Source: CALODL01 sp942492115
Lineage (GTDB): Bacteria; Planctomycetota; Phycisphaerae; UBA1845; CAIVHJ01
Assembly (NCBI GenBank): GCA_942492115.1
Contig: CALODL010000033.1
Span: forward strand, 310,001-374,000
Direction: 5' to 3'
Length of the DNA stretch: 64,000 nt
The notes beneath the pieces are model-generated. The model saw only the letters and a program-made list of their open reading frames with translations, did no database searches and was not told where the DNA came from. A program made the position numbers and the translations under genes. This document shows positions 27,504 to 36,254 of the stretch, piece by piece (positions within the stretch are counted from its first letter, which is position 1; each line of letters begins with the position of its first letter).

Positions 27504-30035
27504 TCAGGGGTTGGCCGCGAGCTGCCCCGCGATTGAGGCTCCTGCTCTTTCGAGCCCGCTGATCACCAGCGACTGGGTGAGGATCTCGGGCAAGTCGATA
27601 TGGCCCTCCGGATCGAGCGCGGGGAAGATGACGTTGTACGGGACCGCCTGGCGTCCGTAGCGGCGCATCTCCGTCAGCATGTCATCGGGTTGATTGGTGA
27701 AATCGGCTTTGATCGGAACGACATTCAATTCCTTCATCAAATGCCGGATCTCGGGTGTCTCGAGCACGGCCTTCTTATTGACCTGGCAGGACGCACACCA
27801 CGACGCGGTGTAGTCGATGTATACCGTAAAACCATGGTCGGCCAGGCTCGGGCCGATGCCACGTTCCCACTTGCGCCACGGTATCGTGTCGACCTCTGGA
27901 TCGATGTCGTCCCACTGGCCCTCGAGTTCGCAGATAGCGAAGGGACAAAACACCAACCCCCCCTGCCAGTCTTGTGAAAACACGAAATCGCGATGCAGCG
28001 ACTTGTTGTGCAGGTGATAGGTGAAGATCCATCCGAACGCGATCGTTGCCAGGGCGGAGCCCCACAAGGCGAGCTGTCGGGAGCGCGACATCGAGAACGA
28101 GATGATCCCCACAAGCCACGCTGCGAACCCGAGGAAACAGAAGAACACCATGGTCCATCCGAGGCCCTTCGGCCCGATGAGGTCACCCAGAATGATGAGG
28201 AACCACGCGACCGTGGCCATGAGTACAAAGCCCATGAACTGCTTGAAGCGGATCATCCACGTGCCGGGCTTCGGCAGGTAGCGCATCCACGCCGGGTAGG
28301 CGGCCAGGACAATGTACGGCAGGGCCATACCGATGCCCATGGCGGTGAAGACGGCGAAGATGACCTGTTCGCTCTGGCTCAACGCCCATCCGAGCGTCGT
28401 GCCCAGAAATGGCCCGACACAGGGTGTACCGAGAATCGTGGCCAGCACACCTTTCATGAACGTGCCGAACAAACCTTCACGGGCCTCCGCCTGGCCCAGT
28501 TTGGCTGAAACGCGCCCGGGTAAATGGATCTCGAACACGCCGAACAGGCTCAGGCCGAAGAGGAAGATCACCGCAGCAAGTCCGACGACGAAGGGGGCGC
28601 TCGATAGTTGGAAACCCCAACCGACATTCTGCCCCTGACTCTTGAGCACGGCGACAGCGGACGCGAGCATGAGGAAGGAGGCCACGATCCCTGCAGAGAA
28701 CGCGAGACCGAGCTTGAGCACTCGGCTGCGATCTTCGCCAGCCTGCTGCACGAAGCTCATGAGTTTGAGCGAGATCACGGGCAACACGCACGGCATGACG
28801 TTCAGAATCATCCCACCCAAAGCGGCGAGCAGCATGTACCAGGCCAGCGTGCTGAACGATGTACCGACAGCCAGCGCCGCGGGGGGTGTTGTGGCGACCG
28901 GAACGGTCGGGACGACAGGAGGCTGCCCCGCAGAATCTTCGTCAGACGGCAGTTCGATCGGGTCGGAGCGGACAGTCTCAGTTGCGGTCTCGGACGGATC
29001 GGGTTCGTCCTCTGCCGGCGCGTGACCGGCAGCACCCTGCGCTGTGCCAAAGATTTCGCCATGCGTCGGCGTGACCGGGTCGCCTTCGGCGGCAGTCGGC
29101 ACGCTCACACTCCAAACGATATTCTGAGGCGGATAGCACCGGCCCTGCTCGTTGCAGGCCTGGAAACGTGTCACACCACTGAATTCGAGCGGTCCGGCGG
29201 GCAGGGTGTTGTCGGCCTCCCCGGCGATGCGAATGACCACGCGACCTTCGAACTCGGCGAGCTTCATCCCACCGGGCCCGGAACGGACCTTGTGCTTGGG
29301 GAACCGTGCCATGTCGAGGTACACGCCATCGACTACGTCGGCAAAGACATCGGTCGCGACCAGGCTCTCGACCAGCGGCGTATTTGACTGGATGTGAAAC
29401 TTGGGTTGAACGTCGAGCACGATGGCGAGCTCGAAGGTGTCCTGCGGGCGGATGCGATCGACGCTGGAGAACGCCGCGATCTTGACGTACCTGGCCTGGT
29501 CGGGTTCGACGGGCATCTGCCGCCGGGCGTCTTCGATGAATTCGGCATTGGCCGGCGCGGGGGTCGCCGATTTCACGGGCAGCTCGGCGCGGACTTCACG
29601 TTTGAGCATCCAGCATTTCTTCTTGCACGATAACACCTGGAGTTTTGCACTCAACTTGACCGTGCCGCCGTGTTCCAGCTGTGCGGGCGGTGTGATCGTC
29701 GTCAGCAGAACCGGTTCACCACTGAGGACGAACGTGGTGATATCCCCCTCGGCGACCTTCCGCTCCGGCGCCGGGTACTGCAGTGGACCGGCCGAGAAGC
29801 CCTGCGGCAATTCCCACATGACGCGCGGAGGCATGCCGCTCTCGCCACTGTTTCGCCAATAAATGTGGTACTCATCCTGGAGTGCAAACTTCAGGGCCAC
29901 TTCAAAGGGCTGTCCTGGCTGAATGGACGCAACGGCCGGGAGAAGAGCAACTTCGAGCGTCGGCTCCTTCTCCTGGGCGAAGGCCGGTACAACGGCCAGA
30001 AGCACGGTGGTCACTAAGGTGGTGTGTTTGATCAC
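27504..30035 (-). CDS. DsbD-family thiol:disulfide interchange protein
   Basis: A protein of 843 residues. GTG at 30035 is chosen for the upstream GAGGA and the signal peptide (HTTLVTTVLLAVVPAFA). Residues about 25-310 form two periplasmic DsbD-N/DsbC-like beta domains; the first holds SCKKKCW and the second FQACNEQGRCYPP. A CcdA/DsbD transmembrane core follows (about residues 400-680, roughly eight helices) with the paired-Cys segments MPCVLPVISLK and TPCVGPFLG. The C-terminal thioredoxin domain has WCASCQVNKK and a cis-Pro (VPYNV). It moves electrons from cytoplasmic thioredoxin across the membrane to reduce exported disulfides, which fits the many cysteine-rich secreted proteins encoded in this window. 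Confidence 0.9.
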   Translation of the reverse strand: MIKHTTLVTTVLLAVVPAFAQEKEPTLEVALLPAVASIQPGQPFEVALKFALQDEYHIYWRNSGESGMPPRVMWELPQGFSAGPLQYPAPERKVAEGDITTFVLSGEPVLLTTITPPAQLEHGGTVKLSAKLQVLSCKKKCWMLKREVRAELPVKSATPAPANAEFIEDARRQMPVEPDQARYVKIAAFSSVDRIRPQDTFELAIVLDVQPKFHIQSNTPLVESLVATDVFADVVDGVYLDMARFPKHKVRSGPGGMKLAEFEGRVVIRIAGEADNTLPAGPLEFSGVTRFQACNEQGRCYPPQNIVWSVSVPTAAEGDPVTPTHGEIFGTAQGAAGHAPAEDEPDPSETATETVRSDPIELPSDEDSAGQPPVVPTVPVATTPPAALAVGTSFSTLAWYMLLAALGGMILNVMPCVLPVISLKLMSFVQQAGEDRSRVLKLGLAFSAGIVASFLMLASAVAVLKSQGQNVGWGFQLSSAPFVVGLAAVIFLFGLSLFGVFEIHLPGRVSAKLGQAEAREGLFGTFMKGVLATILGTPCVGPFLGTTLGWALSQSEQVIFAVFTAMGIGMALPYIVLAAYPAWMRYLPKPGTWMIRFKQFMGFVLMATVAWFLIILGDLIGPKGLGWTMVFFCFLGFAAWLVGIISFSMSRSRQLALWGSALATIAFGWIFTYHLHNKSLHRDFVFSQDWQGGLVFCPFAICELEGQWDDIDPEVDTIPWRKWERGIGPSLADHGFTVYIDYTASWCASCQVNKKAVLETPEIRHLMKELNVVPIKADFTNQPDDMLTEMRRYGRQAVPYNVIFPALDPEGHIDLPEILTQSLVISGLERAGASIAGQLAANP

Positions 30036-30959
30036 TGTCGTCCTCGAATCGTTTTCCACAAGACGGCCCCGGGTGCGGCAGGCCTGTCATTCGTTGAATC
30101 TATTATGTCCAGCTTGCACTTGGAGCGTCGTGCACGTTCTATCTGCAACTTCCTGGCCTTGGGGTCATGGCTCGACTGACCAGGCCCCTGCTCCACAGCC
30201 GCCCAGCCCCCCCTCTCGATGCACCATCTGTTGCCATTGCGCTGGCGTTGGCGCAATCAGTTTCGTTGGAAGCGCTTAGGGATTGCGGACTCTGTCGCAG
30301 CCCCGTCCCCCGGCGACCGATTATCATAGACGACCCCGCCTGCAGGCAACCCCGGCGGTTCCATCTTCGGCCTCGCCCTGGTTCCAGGGACGTCACCTGC
30401 TGCGATCGGACATCGTCCCAATGGATGAATAGCCTTCCTCGCGCTGGTCCACCACCGTCGCTCTGCGCCCTAACCCGTTCATCGGGAATTGCTTAGTGTC
30501 AAGTCCCACTTGACAGAGGTCAACAACGTCATTACAGTCGACATATTAACAGCACGTTCGTAAGAACGGTTGCTTTCAAGAGATAGATGCCCGGCGCTCA
30601 CACAGGTCTTGCCGACCCGCGCCTGGGCGATTGGTTAGGAGTTTTCCGATCCTGTCCGTTTCTGCTTTCTGGAAACGGCTCACTCATGGGTTCCGGCGCA
30701 GCATCTTCCTTGCTCCCGGGCTTGATACGTTGGTCATTGCAAGATTGAAACACTCGGGACTGGACAAATTGAAAGTCTGTAAACGCCCGTGGACGTTTGC
30801 AAGGGTTTTGTGTCAATGACCTGATGCATCGAGCGCTCCTGCCACTCCCTGTGTGAACTCGCCACCTGCTCGTTCGGTGGAGTACACGCTGGCCTCATCT
30901 CTCGAAAGCGCTTCAAGCCGCCACGTGGCTGCGTGCACCGCGTGATGTATGAGGTCCGC
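30036..30959. other. Long intergenic region between dsbD-like and rny, with hairpins
   Basis: No supported protein-coding frame was found in this 924-base region between divergent genes. It must hold their promoters and possibly a long rny leader or small RNA. Inverted repeats are seen at 30499-30517 (TGTCAAGT-CCC-ACTTGACA), 30656-30678 (CCGTTTC/GAAACGG) and 30732-30821 (GGTCATTG/CAATGACC enclosing about 75 bases). None matches tmRNA, RNase P, SRP or another RNA family that I can recognise. Confidence 0.45.
30499..30517. repeat. Perfect 8-bp inverted repeat
   Basis: TGTCAAGT-CCC-ACTTGACA. The symmetry is operator-like, and no T-run follows on either side, so a terminator is unlikely. It lies about 440 bases before the rny start. 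The regulator, if any, is unknown. Confidence 0.4.
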
Positions 30960-32522
30960 ATGGATTTCCTATTGCTACAAGCCGAATGGTTCATGCCCGG
31001 TACCCTTGGCATCGTAATCGGTGCCGGGGTCGCCAGCGGTGTGTTCGCCCTTCTCCGCGCCAATCAAAAGCGTCAAGCTGGGGACATCATTGACGTCGCT
31101 CGCCGCGAGGCGGATCAGCTGACCCAGGATGGCAAGATGCGGGTCAAAGAAGAGCATCTCAAGCTCCAGGAAGCTTTTCAGAAGGAGACGAGCGAATCAA
31201 GGGCCGAGTTCAAGGAATGGGAGAAGCGGCTGGCCAAACGCGAGGACAACCTCGAAGGCAAGCTCGACACCCTTAACACCAAGGAACGCAATATCGAGCA
31301 GGCCGAGAAAAAGCTCGATCAGCGCAGCGAGAAGATCGAACAACGCGAAGGTGAGCTTTCAGAACTCCTCGAGCGACAGCAGCTCGAACTCATGCGCATC
31401 TCCGGGATGGATCGAGACGCAGCCAAGACCACTCTGCTGGAGAACCTCGAGGAGGAGATGCAGCACGAGTGTGGGCAGTTGATCGAGAGAATGATCGGAG
31501 AAGCCAAAGAGAATGTCGAGGACAAGTCGCGAGAAATCGTCATCACCGCGATTCAGCGCTACGCCGCGGCCCACACGAGCAGCTCCACGGTGCGAACGGT
31601 CGATGTGCCATCCGACGAAATGAAGGGCCGGGTCATCGGCCGCGAGGGGCGCAATATCCGTGCCTTCGAAAAGGCGACGGGTGTCGATGTCATCGTCGAT
31701 GATACACCCGGTGTGGTCGTCGTGTCGGCCTTCGATCCGGTGCGCAACGAGGTCGCACGTTTGTCGCTGGAGAAGCTGATTCAAGACGGTCGTATTCACC
31801 CTACGCGAATCGAAGAAGTGGTGGACGAGACGCGCAAGCAGGTCGAAAAGCAGATCATGGAGCACGGCAATCGGGGAGCGCTCGAGGCCAACGTCGGCAA
31901 ACTGCACCGCAAGCAGATCGATTTGCTCGGCCGGCTGCAATACCGCACCAGCTACGGTCAAAACGTGCTCGCGCACAGTATCGAGGTGGCGTATTTGTGT
32001 CAGATCATGGCCGATGAGCTGGGGCTGGACGGCGCACTCGCGCGCCGCTGTGGATTGCTGCACGACATCGGTAAGGCCGTGGACCACGAGATCGAGGGTG
32101 GCCACCCCCAGATCGGCGCTGATATTTGCAAACGGTTCAAGGAGCGTCCGGAAGTGCTCAACGCCATTGCCGGGCACCACGGCGATATTCCGCCGATCAG
32201 TCCGTACACACCGCTCGTTGCTGCAGCAGATGCAATCAGTGCGGCGCGTCCAGGGAGTCGGCGAGAATCGCTTGAGCATTACATCAAACGTCTCGAACAA
32301 CTCGAGGCCTTGGCGACAGGATTCGATGGGGTCAAGCAGGCCTATGCAATCCAGGCCGGGCGCGAGGTGCGCGTGATTGCCGATGCTCAGAAGATTGACG
32401 ATGCTTCGGCAACCAAGATCGCGCGGGACATCGCCAAGCTCATTGAAGAAGAGATGACCTATCCGGGCGAGATCAAGGTCACGCTGCTCCGCGAAGTCCG
32501 GGCCGTTGAATACGCCCGCTGA
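30960..32522 (+). CDS. rny: Ribonuclease Y
   Basis: A protein of 520 residues. The ATG at 30960 follows GAGG; in-frame starts at 30933 and 30945 are less likely. Order: an N-terminal membrane anchor (TLGIVIGAGVASGVFALL), a long charged coiled coil (about residues 40-190), a KH RNA-binding domain (MKGRVIGREGRNIRAFEKA), and an HD hydrolase domain with HDIGKAVDHEIEGGHPQIGA and AGHHGDIPP. This is the complete family architecture and usual length. RNase Y starts mRNA decay at the inner membrane. ymdB follows 83 bases later, a conserved pairing. Confidence 0.95.
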   Translation: MDFLLLQAEWFMPGTLGIVIGAGVASGVFALLRANQKRQAGDIIDVARREADQLTQDGKMRVKEEHLKLQEAFQKETSESRAEFKEWEKRLAKREDNLEGKLDTLNTKERNIEQAEKKLDQRSEKIEQREGELSELLERQQLELMRISGMDRDAAKTTLLENLEEEMQHECGQLIERMIGEAKENVEDKSREIVITAIQRYAAAHTSSSTVRTVDVPSDEMKGRVIGREGRNIRAFEKATGVDVIVDDTPGVVVVSAFDPVRNEVARLSLEKLIQDGRIHPTRIEEVVDETRKQVEKQIMEHGNRGALEANVGKLHRKQIDLLGRLQYRTSYGQNVLAHSIEVAYLCQIMADELGLDGALARRCGLLHDIGKAVDHEIEGGHPQIGADICKRFKERPEVLNAIAGHHGDIPPISPYTPLVAAADAISAARPGSRRESLEHYIKRLEQLEALATGFDGVKQAYAIQAGREVRVIADAQKIDDASATKIARDIAKLIEEEMTYPGEIKVTLLREVRAVEYAR

Positions 32523-32605
32523 CCCGTTGCGCGCTGCGGCATACCCACAACGAACTGCGTTTTCCGGTTACTGTTGTTGAAGGTCGGTCATCGAGGAGCT
32601 TCGAC

Positions 32606-33430
32606 GTGTCGCTCACCGTGTTGTGCATTGGAGATGTTGTGGGTCGGAGCGGCCGTTTCGTGCTGTCGCGCGGAATTCCGGCGATTGTCGCAGAGCACAA
32701 CGTTGATGTAGTCATCACCAATGTCGAAAACTCCGCTGGGGGTTCGGGACTGACCCCGACGCTGTACCAGAAGATCCAGCGCTATGGTGTCCATCTGATG
32801 ACGATGGGCGATCACATCTACAAGAAGCGCGACATCATTCCGACACTCGAAAAGCAGAACAACATCGTCAAGCCCTGCAACCTGCCGGCGTCCGCACCGG
32901 GGCACAGGTTCGCCGTACATGAGACGGAGGCCGGACACCGTGTCGCCGTGGTATCCGTACTTGGCCAGTTGTATATGAACATGCGGGGTGATTCTCCTTT
33001 TGCTGCCCTTGACCACACGTTGCAGTCCATCCCCGATGACATCAAGATCATATTCGTCGACGTGCACGCAGAGGCGACCAGCGAGAAGGTCGCCCTCGGG
33101 TGGTATCTGGACGGCCGCGTGTCTTGTGTGTTTGGAACGCATACGCACATTCAGACCGCGGACGAGCGGCTGTTGCATCACGGGACCGCTTATATCACGG
33201 ACCTTGGCATGACCGGCCCGTACGATTCAGTTCTGGGGCGACGCAAAGATCGTGTGGTCGAAACCATGCGGACCATCATTCCGAGTCCATTCGACGTGGC
33301 CGTCGGCGAGCCGGCGATGTGCGGGATCCTCGTGCGTGTCGATCCATCTAACGGTCAGGCCGAGCACATCGAACGTGTGCGTTTCACGTGCGAGCCCCCC
33401 CCTGAGACCCAGAAGGTGCTTGCGTCCTGA
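32606..33430 (+). CDS. ymdB: YmdB-family metallophosphoesterase (TIGR00282)
   Basis: A protein of 274 residues, the standard length. GTG at 32606 follows GAGGAG with a seven-base spacer. Metal-binding and family motifs are in order: CIGDVVGRSGR, VENSAGGSGLT, TMGDHIYKK, VDVHAEATSEK and FGTHTHIQTADE. Homologues are dinuclear-metal phosphodiesterases reported to act on cyclic nucleotides and to influence RNase Y-linked regulation. The metal-site GNH seen in many homologues is GDH here. It lies directly after rny, as in many bacteria, and 15 bases before xseA. Confidence 0.92.
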   Translation: MSLTVLCIGDVVGRSGRFVLSRGIPAIVAEHNVDVVITNVENSAGGSGLTPTLYQKIQRYGVHLMTMGDHIYKKRDIIPTLEKQNNIVKPCNLPASAPGHRFAVHETEAGHRVAVVSVLGQLYMNMRGDSPFAALDHTLQSIPDDIKIIFVDVHAEATSEKVALGWYLDGRVSCVFGTHTHIQTADERLLHHGTAYITDLGMTGPYDSVLGRRKDRVVETMRTIIPSPFDVAVGEPAMCGILVRVDPSNGQAEHIERVRFTCEPPPETQKVLAS

Positions 33431-33445
33431 ACAAGGTGCCTGGTC

Positions 33446-34996
33446 ATGGCCCACGATCCACAGCTGGATTTTGAGAGTCAAGCCGACGAGCCCCGGGGCA
33501 CGCGCAGCGCACCTCTGACCGTTACGCAACTGACTCATCTGGTCCGCGATGCGCTGGCCACCGCGCTGCCGCATGGCGTGTCAGTCGTCGGCGAGATCAG
33601 CAACTTCAAACACCACGGCTCCGGTCATTTGTATTTCACTCTCAAGGACGCAGCTTGCGAACTGGCCTGCGTCATGTGGCGGTCCGATGCTCGACGCCTG
33701 CAGTTCGAGCCCCAGGATGGACTCGAGGTCATCGCCTTCGGTGAGGTCACCGTCTACGAGCGCTCCGGGCGCTACCAGCTGTATGTCCGCAAACTCGAAC
33801 CCCGTGGCACCGGCGCGCTGGAGCTGGCTTTCAGGCAGCTCCATGACCGGCTGCAGAGCGCAGGGTTGTTTGACCCACAGCACAAAAAGGACATTCCACG
33901 TTTTCCTGCGCACATTGGCATCGTCACCAGCCCGACAGGCGCGGCAATCCGGGACATCCTGCACACGCTCGAACGCCGCTTTCCGTGTACGCGTGTCACC
34001 GTGGCACCGGCCGCAGTTCAGGGGGCCGAAGCGGGCCCGCAGATCGCTCGCGCGATCAGGCAGCTCAACCGCGCGGGCGATATCGACGTACTCATTGTCG
34101 GACGTGGAGGTGGGTCGCTCGAGGATCTGTGGGCATTCAACGAAGAGGTGGTCGCGCGGGCGATTTTCGCCAGCCGCATCCCGGTTATCAGCGCCGTTGG
34201 GCACGAGGTCGATGTTACGATCAGTGATCTCGTCGCCGATCTTCGCGCCCCTACGCCGACGGCAGCGGCGGAACTGGCCGTACCCGTTCGCGAGGAGGTA
34301 CTCGCTGACCTCGCGGTTCTGGAGGCCAGATTGCATCGCGGTGTAGCCCAGTGCCGCACGCGTCGGGTCGAACAATTACAAGGGCTGGCGCGGCGTGAGC
34401 CGTTGCGCGCGCCGCTGCGCGCGGTCGAAACGCTTCGCCAGCACATTGATCACAGCGCCACCCGCCTGGACCGCCGTTGCGGTGAATTGATGCATCAGCG
34501 CCGACGGATGTTGTCTGATTGCGCCGCAATCGTTGCCCTCATCGAGCCTGGACGGGTGCTTGCTTCAGCCGGGGAGCGCGTCGGGGTTCTGCACAACCGC
34601 ATGGAGATGGTCCTGATGAGTCACATGCAGCGGGCCGAGCGGCGCAGCACCACCCTTGCGGCACAGTTGACTGCTCTGGCTCCCATGACACGGGTACGCC
34701 ACGCGCAGGAATACCTCGTGCATGTGACGCGCGCCGCCACCCTGGCCGTCGATCGCCATGTGACGGGTGCGCGACGTGCTATCGAGGCTCACGGCCGTCA
34801 CCTCGAGGCAGTGAGTCATCAACGTACTTTGCAGAGAGGCTATTCGGTGACGTTTGACGTCCTTCGCGGTAAGATGGTTCTCGATCCGCAGCAATTGCAG
34901 ACTGGGGATATCGTCCGTACGGTCACGGCCGGTGGAGAGTTTCACAGCACGGTTGGCGAACCCGGCCACCAGATGGAGTTGTTCGAGGCAACATGA
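33446..34996 (+). CDS. xseA: Exodeoxyribonuclease VII large subunit
   Basis: A protein of 516 residues. An N-terminal OB-fold (about 25-125: VSVVGEISNFKHHGSGHLYF) precedes the catalytic domain with GIVTSPTGAAIRDI, VLIVGRGGGSLEDLWAFNEE, AVGHEVDVTISDLVADLRA and PTPTAAAELAVP. A long coiled coil and the C-terminal RGYSVTFD segment complete the family pattern. With XseB it degrades single-stranded DNA from both ends in repair. The stop overlaps the xseB start by 4 nt (ATGA), giving translational coupling. Confidence 0.95.
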   Translation: MAHDPQLDFESQADEPRGTRSAPLTVTQLTHLVRDALATALPHGVSVVGEISNFKHHGSGHLYFTLKDAACELACVMWRSDARRLQFEPQDGLEVIAFGEVTVYERSGRYQLYVRKLEPRGTGALELAFRQLHDRLQSAGLFDPQHKKDIPRFPAHIGIVTSPTGAAIRDILHTLERRFPCTRVTVAPAAVQGAEAGPQIARAIRQLNRAGDIDVLIVGRGGGSLEDLWAFNEEVVARAIFASRIPVISAVGHEVDVTISDLVADLRAPTPTAAAELAVPVREEVLADLAVLEARLHRGVAQCRTRRVEQLQGLARREPLRAPLRAVETLRQHIDHSATRLDRRCGELMHQRRRMLSDCAAIVALIEPGRVLASAGERVGVLHNRMEMVLMSHMQRAERRSTTLAAQLTALAPMTRVRHAQEYLVHVTRAATLAVDRHVTGARRAIEAHGRHLEAVSHQRTLQRGYSVTFDVLRGKMVLDPQQLQTGDIVRTVTAGGEFHSTVGEPGHQMELFEAT

Positions 34997-35220
34997 CTGC
35001 GAAGAAACAGTTGACATTTGAAGAGCGTCTGACCCAGCTCGAAACGATTGTGCGCGAGATCGAAGAGGGCAAGATCGGCCTCGAAGAGTCGATCAAGAAG
35101 TACGAGAGCGGTATCGGTCTGCTGGCTCAGTGTAGACAGATCCTCGATGACGCGGAATTGAAGATCAGGACACTCCAGGAGCAGGCCAGCGGTGGCGACA
35201 CGCCCGACGCAGATTCCTGA
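34993..35220 (+). CDS. xseB: Exodeoxyribonuclease VII small subunit
   Basis: A protein of 75 residues, typical for the family. The core is LTFEERLTQLETIVREIEEG, followed by LEESIKKYESGIGLLAQCRQ, which is the XseB coiled-coil signature. It forms the multi-copy small subunit that wraps the XseA coiled coil. Its ATG overlaps the xseA stop. The C-terminal tail (GGDTPDADS) is short and acidic. Confidence 0.95.
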   Translation: MTAKKQLTFEERLTQLETIVREIEEGKIGLEESIKKYESGIGLLAQCRQILDDAELKIRTLQEQASGGDTPDADS

Positions 35221-35326
35221 TCCCCTGCCAGGCTTCGCATATCCTTGTACGGCCTGAACATGCGGACTAATATGATGGCGGGGTCCCTGCCGATACGATA
35301 ATAACCTCCAACAAGGAGCCCGACGC

Positions 35327-36213
35327 GTGTCAGCCACCGTACATCCTGATATAGGGAGCCGAGTCCACGAGTGGGCCCGGACTTCGATGTGCGTATGGCA
35401 CCGTACCTCGAGTGCGCGGCTGCGCCTGGACGCCTTGGCGAAGCGGTCCGTTATTCGATGCTGGCACCTGGGAAGCGTCTGCGGCCCTATCTCGTCGAGA
35501 CGGCCTGCCGGTACAGCGGCGGCACTTCCAGGCAGGCTGAGCCGGTGGCCGTCGCGGTAGAGTGTCTCCACGTGTTCACGCTGATCCATGACGATCTTCC
35601 GTGTATGGATGACGCGGAGACACGCCGCGGTCGTCCCGCGTGTCATCGAGCATTCGGCGAAGCAATCGCCACGCTGGCAGGCGACGCATTGCTCGCACTG
35701 GCATTCGAGCTGATCGCCTCGGCACCCCTGTCGGCCGCCACGGCGGTCAGGGCCATTCGTGAATTGGCCGAGGCGGTGGGTTACGACGGCGTCATCGCCG
35801 GTCAGGTCGATGACATCGCGGCCACGGGCGGCGCCCCATTCGACCTCGAGCAGGTGCAGTCGATCCATTGTCGCAAGACGGCCCGTTTGCTGCAGTGCGC
35901 CTGTCGTCTGGGGGCCCTGGCTGCCGAGATGGACACGCCACATTATGATGATCTGAGCGATTATGGGCTGCATGTGGGGTTCGCGTTCCAGATCGCGGAT
36001 GACCTGCTGGACAGCAATGCCGGGACCGGCAAACCGGCAGGTGCCGATGTTCGCTTGAACAAGGCGACTTATCCGGCCTTGCTCGGGCCGGAAGCCAGCC
36101 TTGAAGCGGGTCGCCGTCATGTGGCTGCAGCCATGGCCGCAATTCGGGACGACGGCCCGGTCGCGGACGAGTTACGCGGTCTGGCCCGATTCGTATTGAC
36201 GCGAACCCACTAG
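35327..36213 (+). CDS. ispA: IspA-type polyprenyl diphosphate synthase, apparent -1 frameshift near the N-terminus
   Basis: The main frame (35371-36213, 280 codons) contains all catalytic motifs of a trans-prenyl synthase: GKRLRPYLVE, the first aspartate-rich motif DDLPCMDDAETRRG, the GQVDDI block, KTARLL and the second aspartate motif FQIADDLLD. It condenses isopentenyl diphosphate with allylic substrates (farnesyl or geranylgeranyl product; chain length not determined). That frame has only a GTG with no ribosome site and lacks the first helix. A GTG at 35327 has an excellent AAGGAG eight bases upstream and encodes the missing helix (VHPDIGSRVHEWAR), but in the neighbouring frame. A -1 shift near 35370-35385 joins them. 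dxs follows 41 bases later. Confidence 0.82.
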
Positions 36214-36254
36214 GCTGCACCGTCGTAAGCATGAAGGATGAGCAAGGAGTGTCG

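Noticed and set aside
30595..30830. tmRNA, SRP RNA, RNase P RNA or 6S RNA in the rny upstream region
   Set aside because: None of the core conserved motifs of these RNAs is present on either strand. Only simple inverted repeats were seen.
35365..35385. GGGCCC at the prenyl synthase frameshift as a programmed -1 slippery site
   Set aside because: The reading phase is TGG GCC CGG, so the X-XXY-YYZ pairing needed for tandem slippage is not in register. An indel is simpler.
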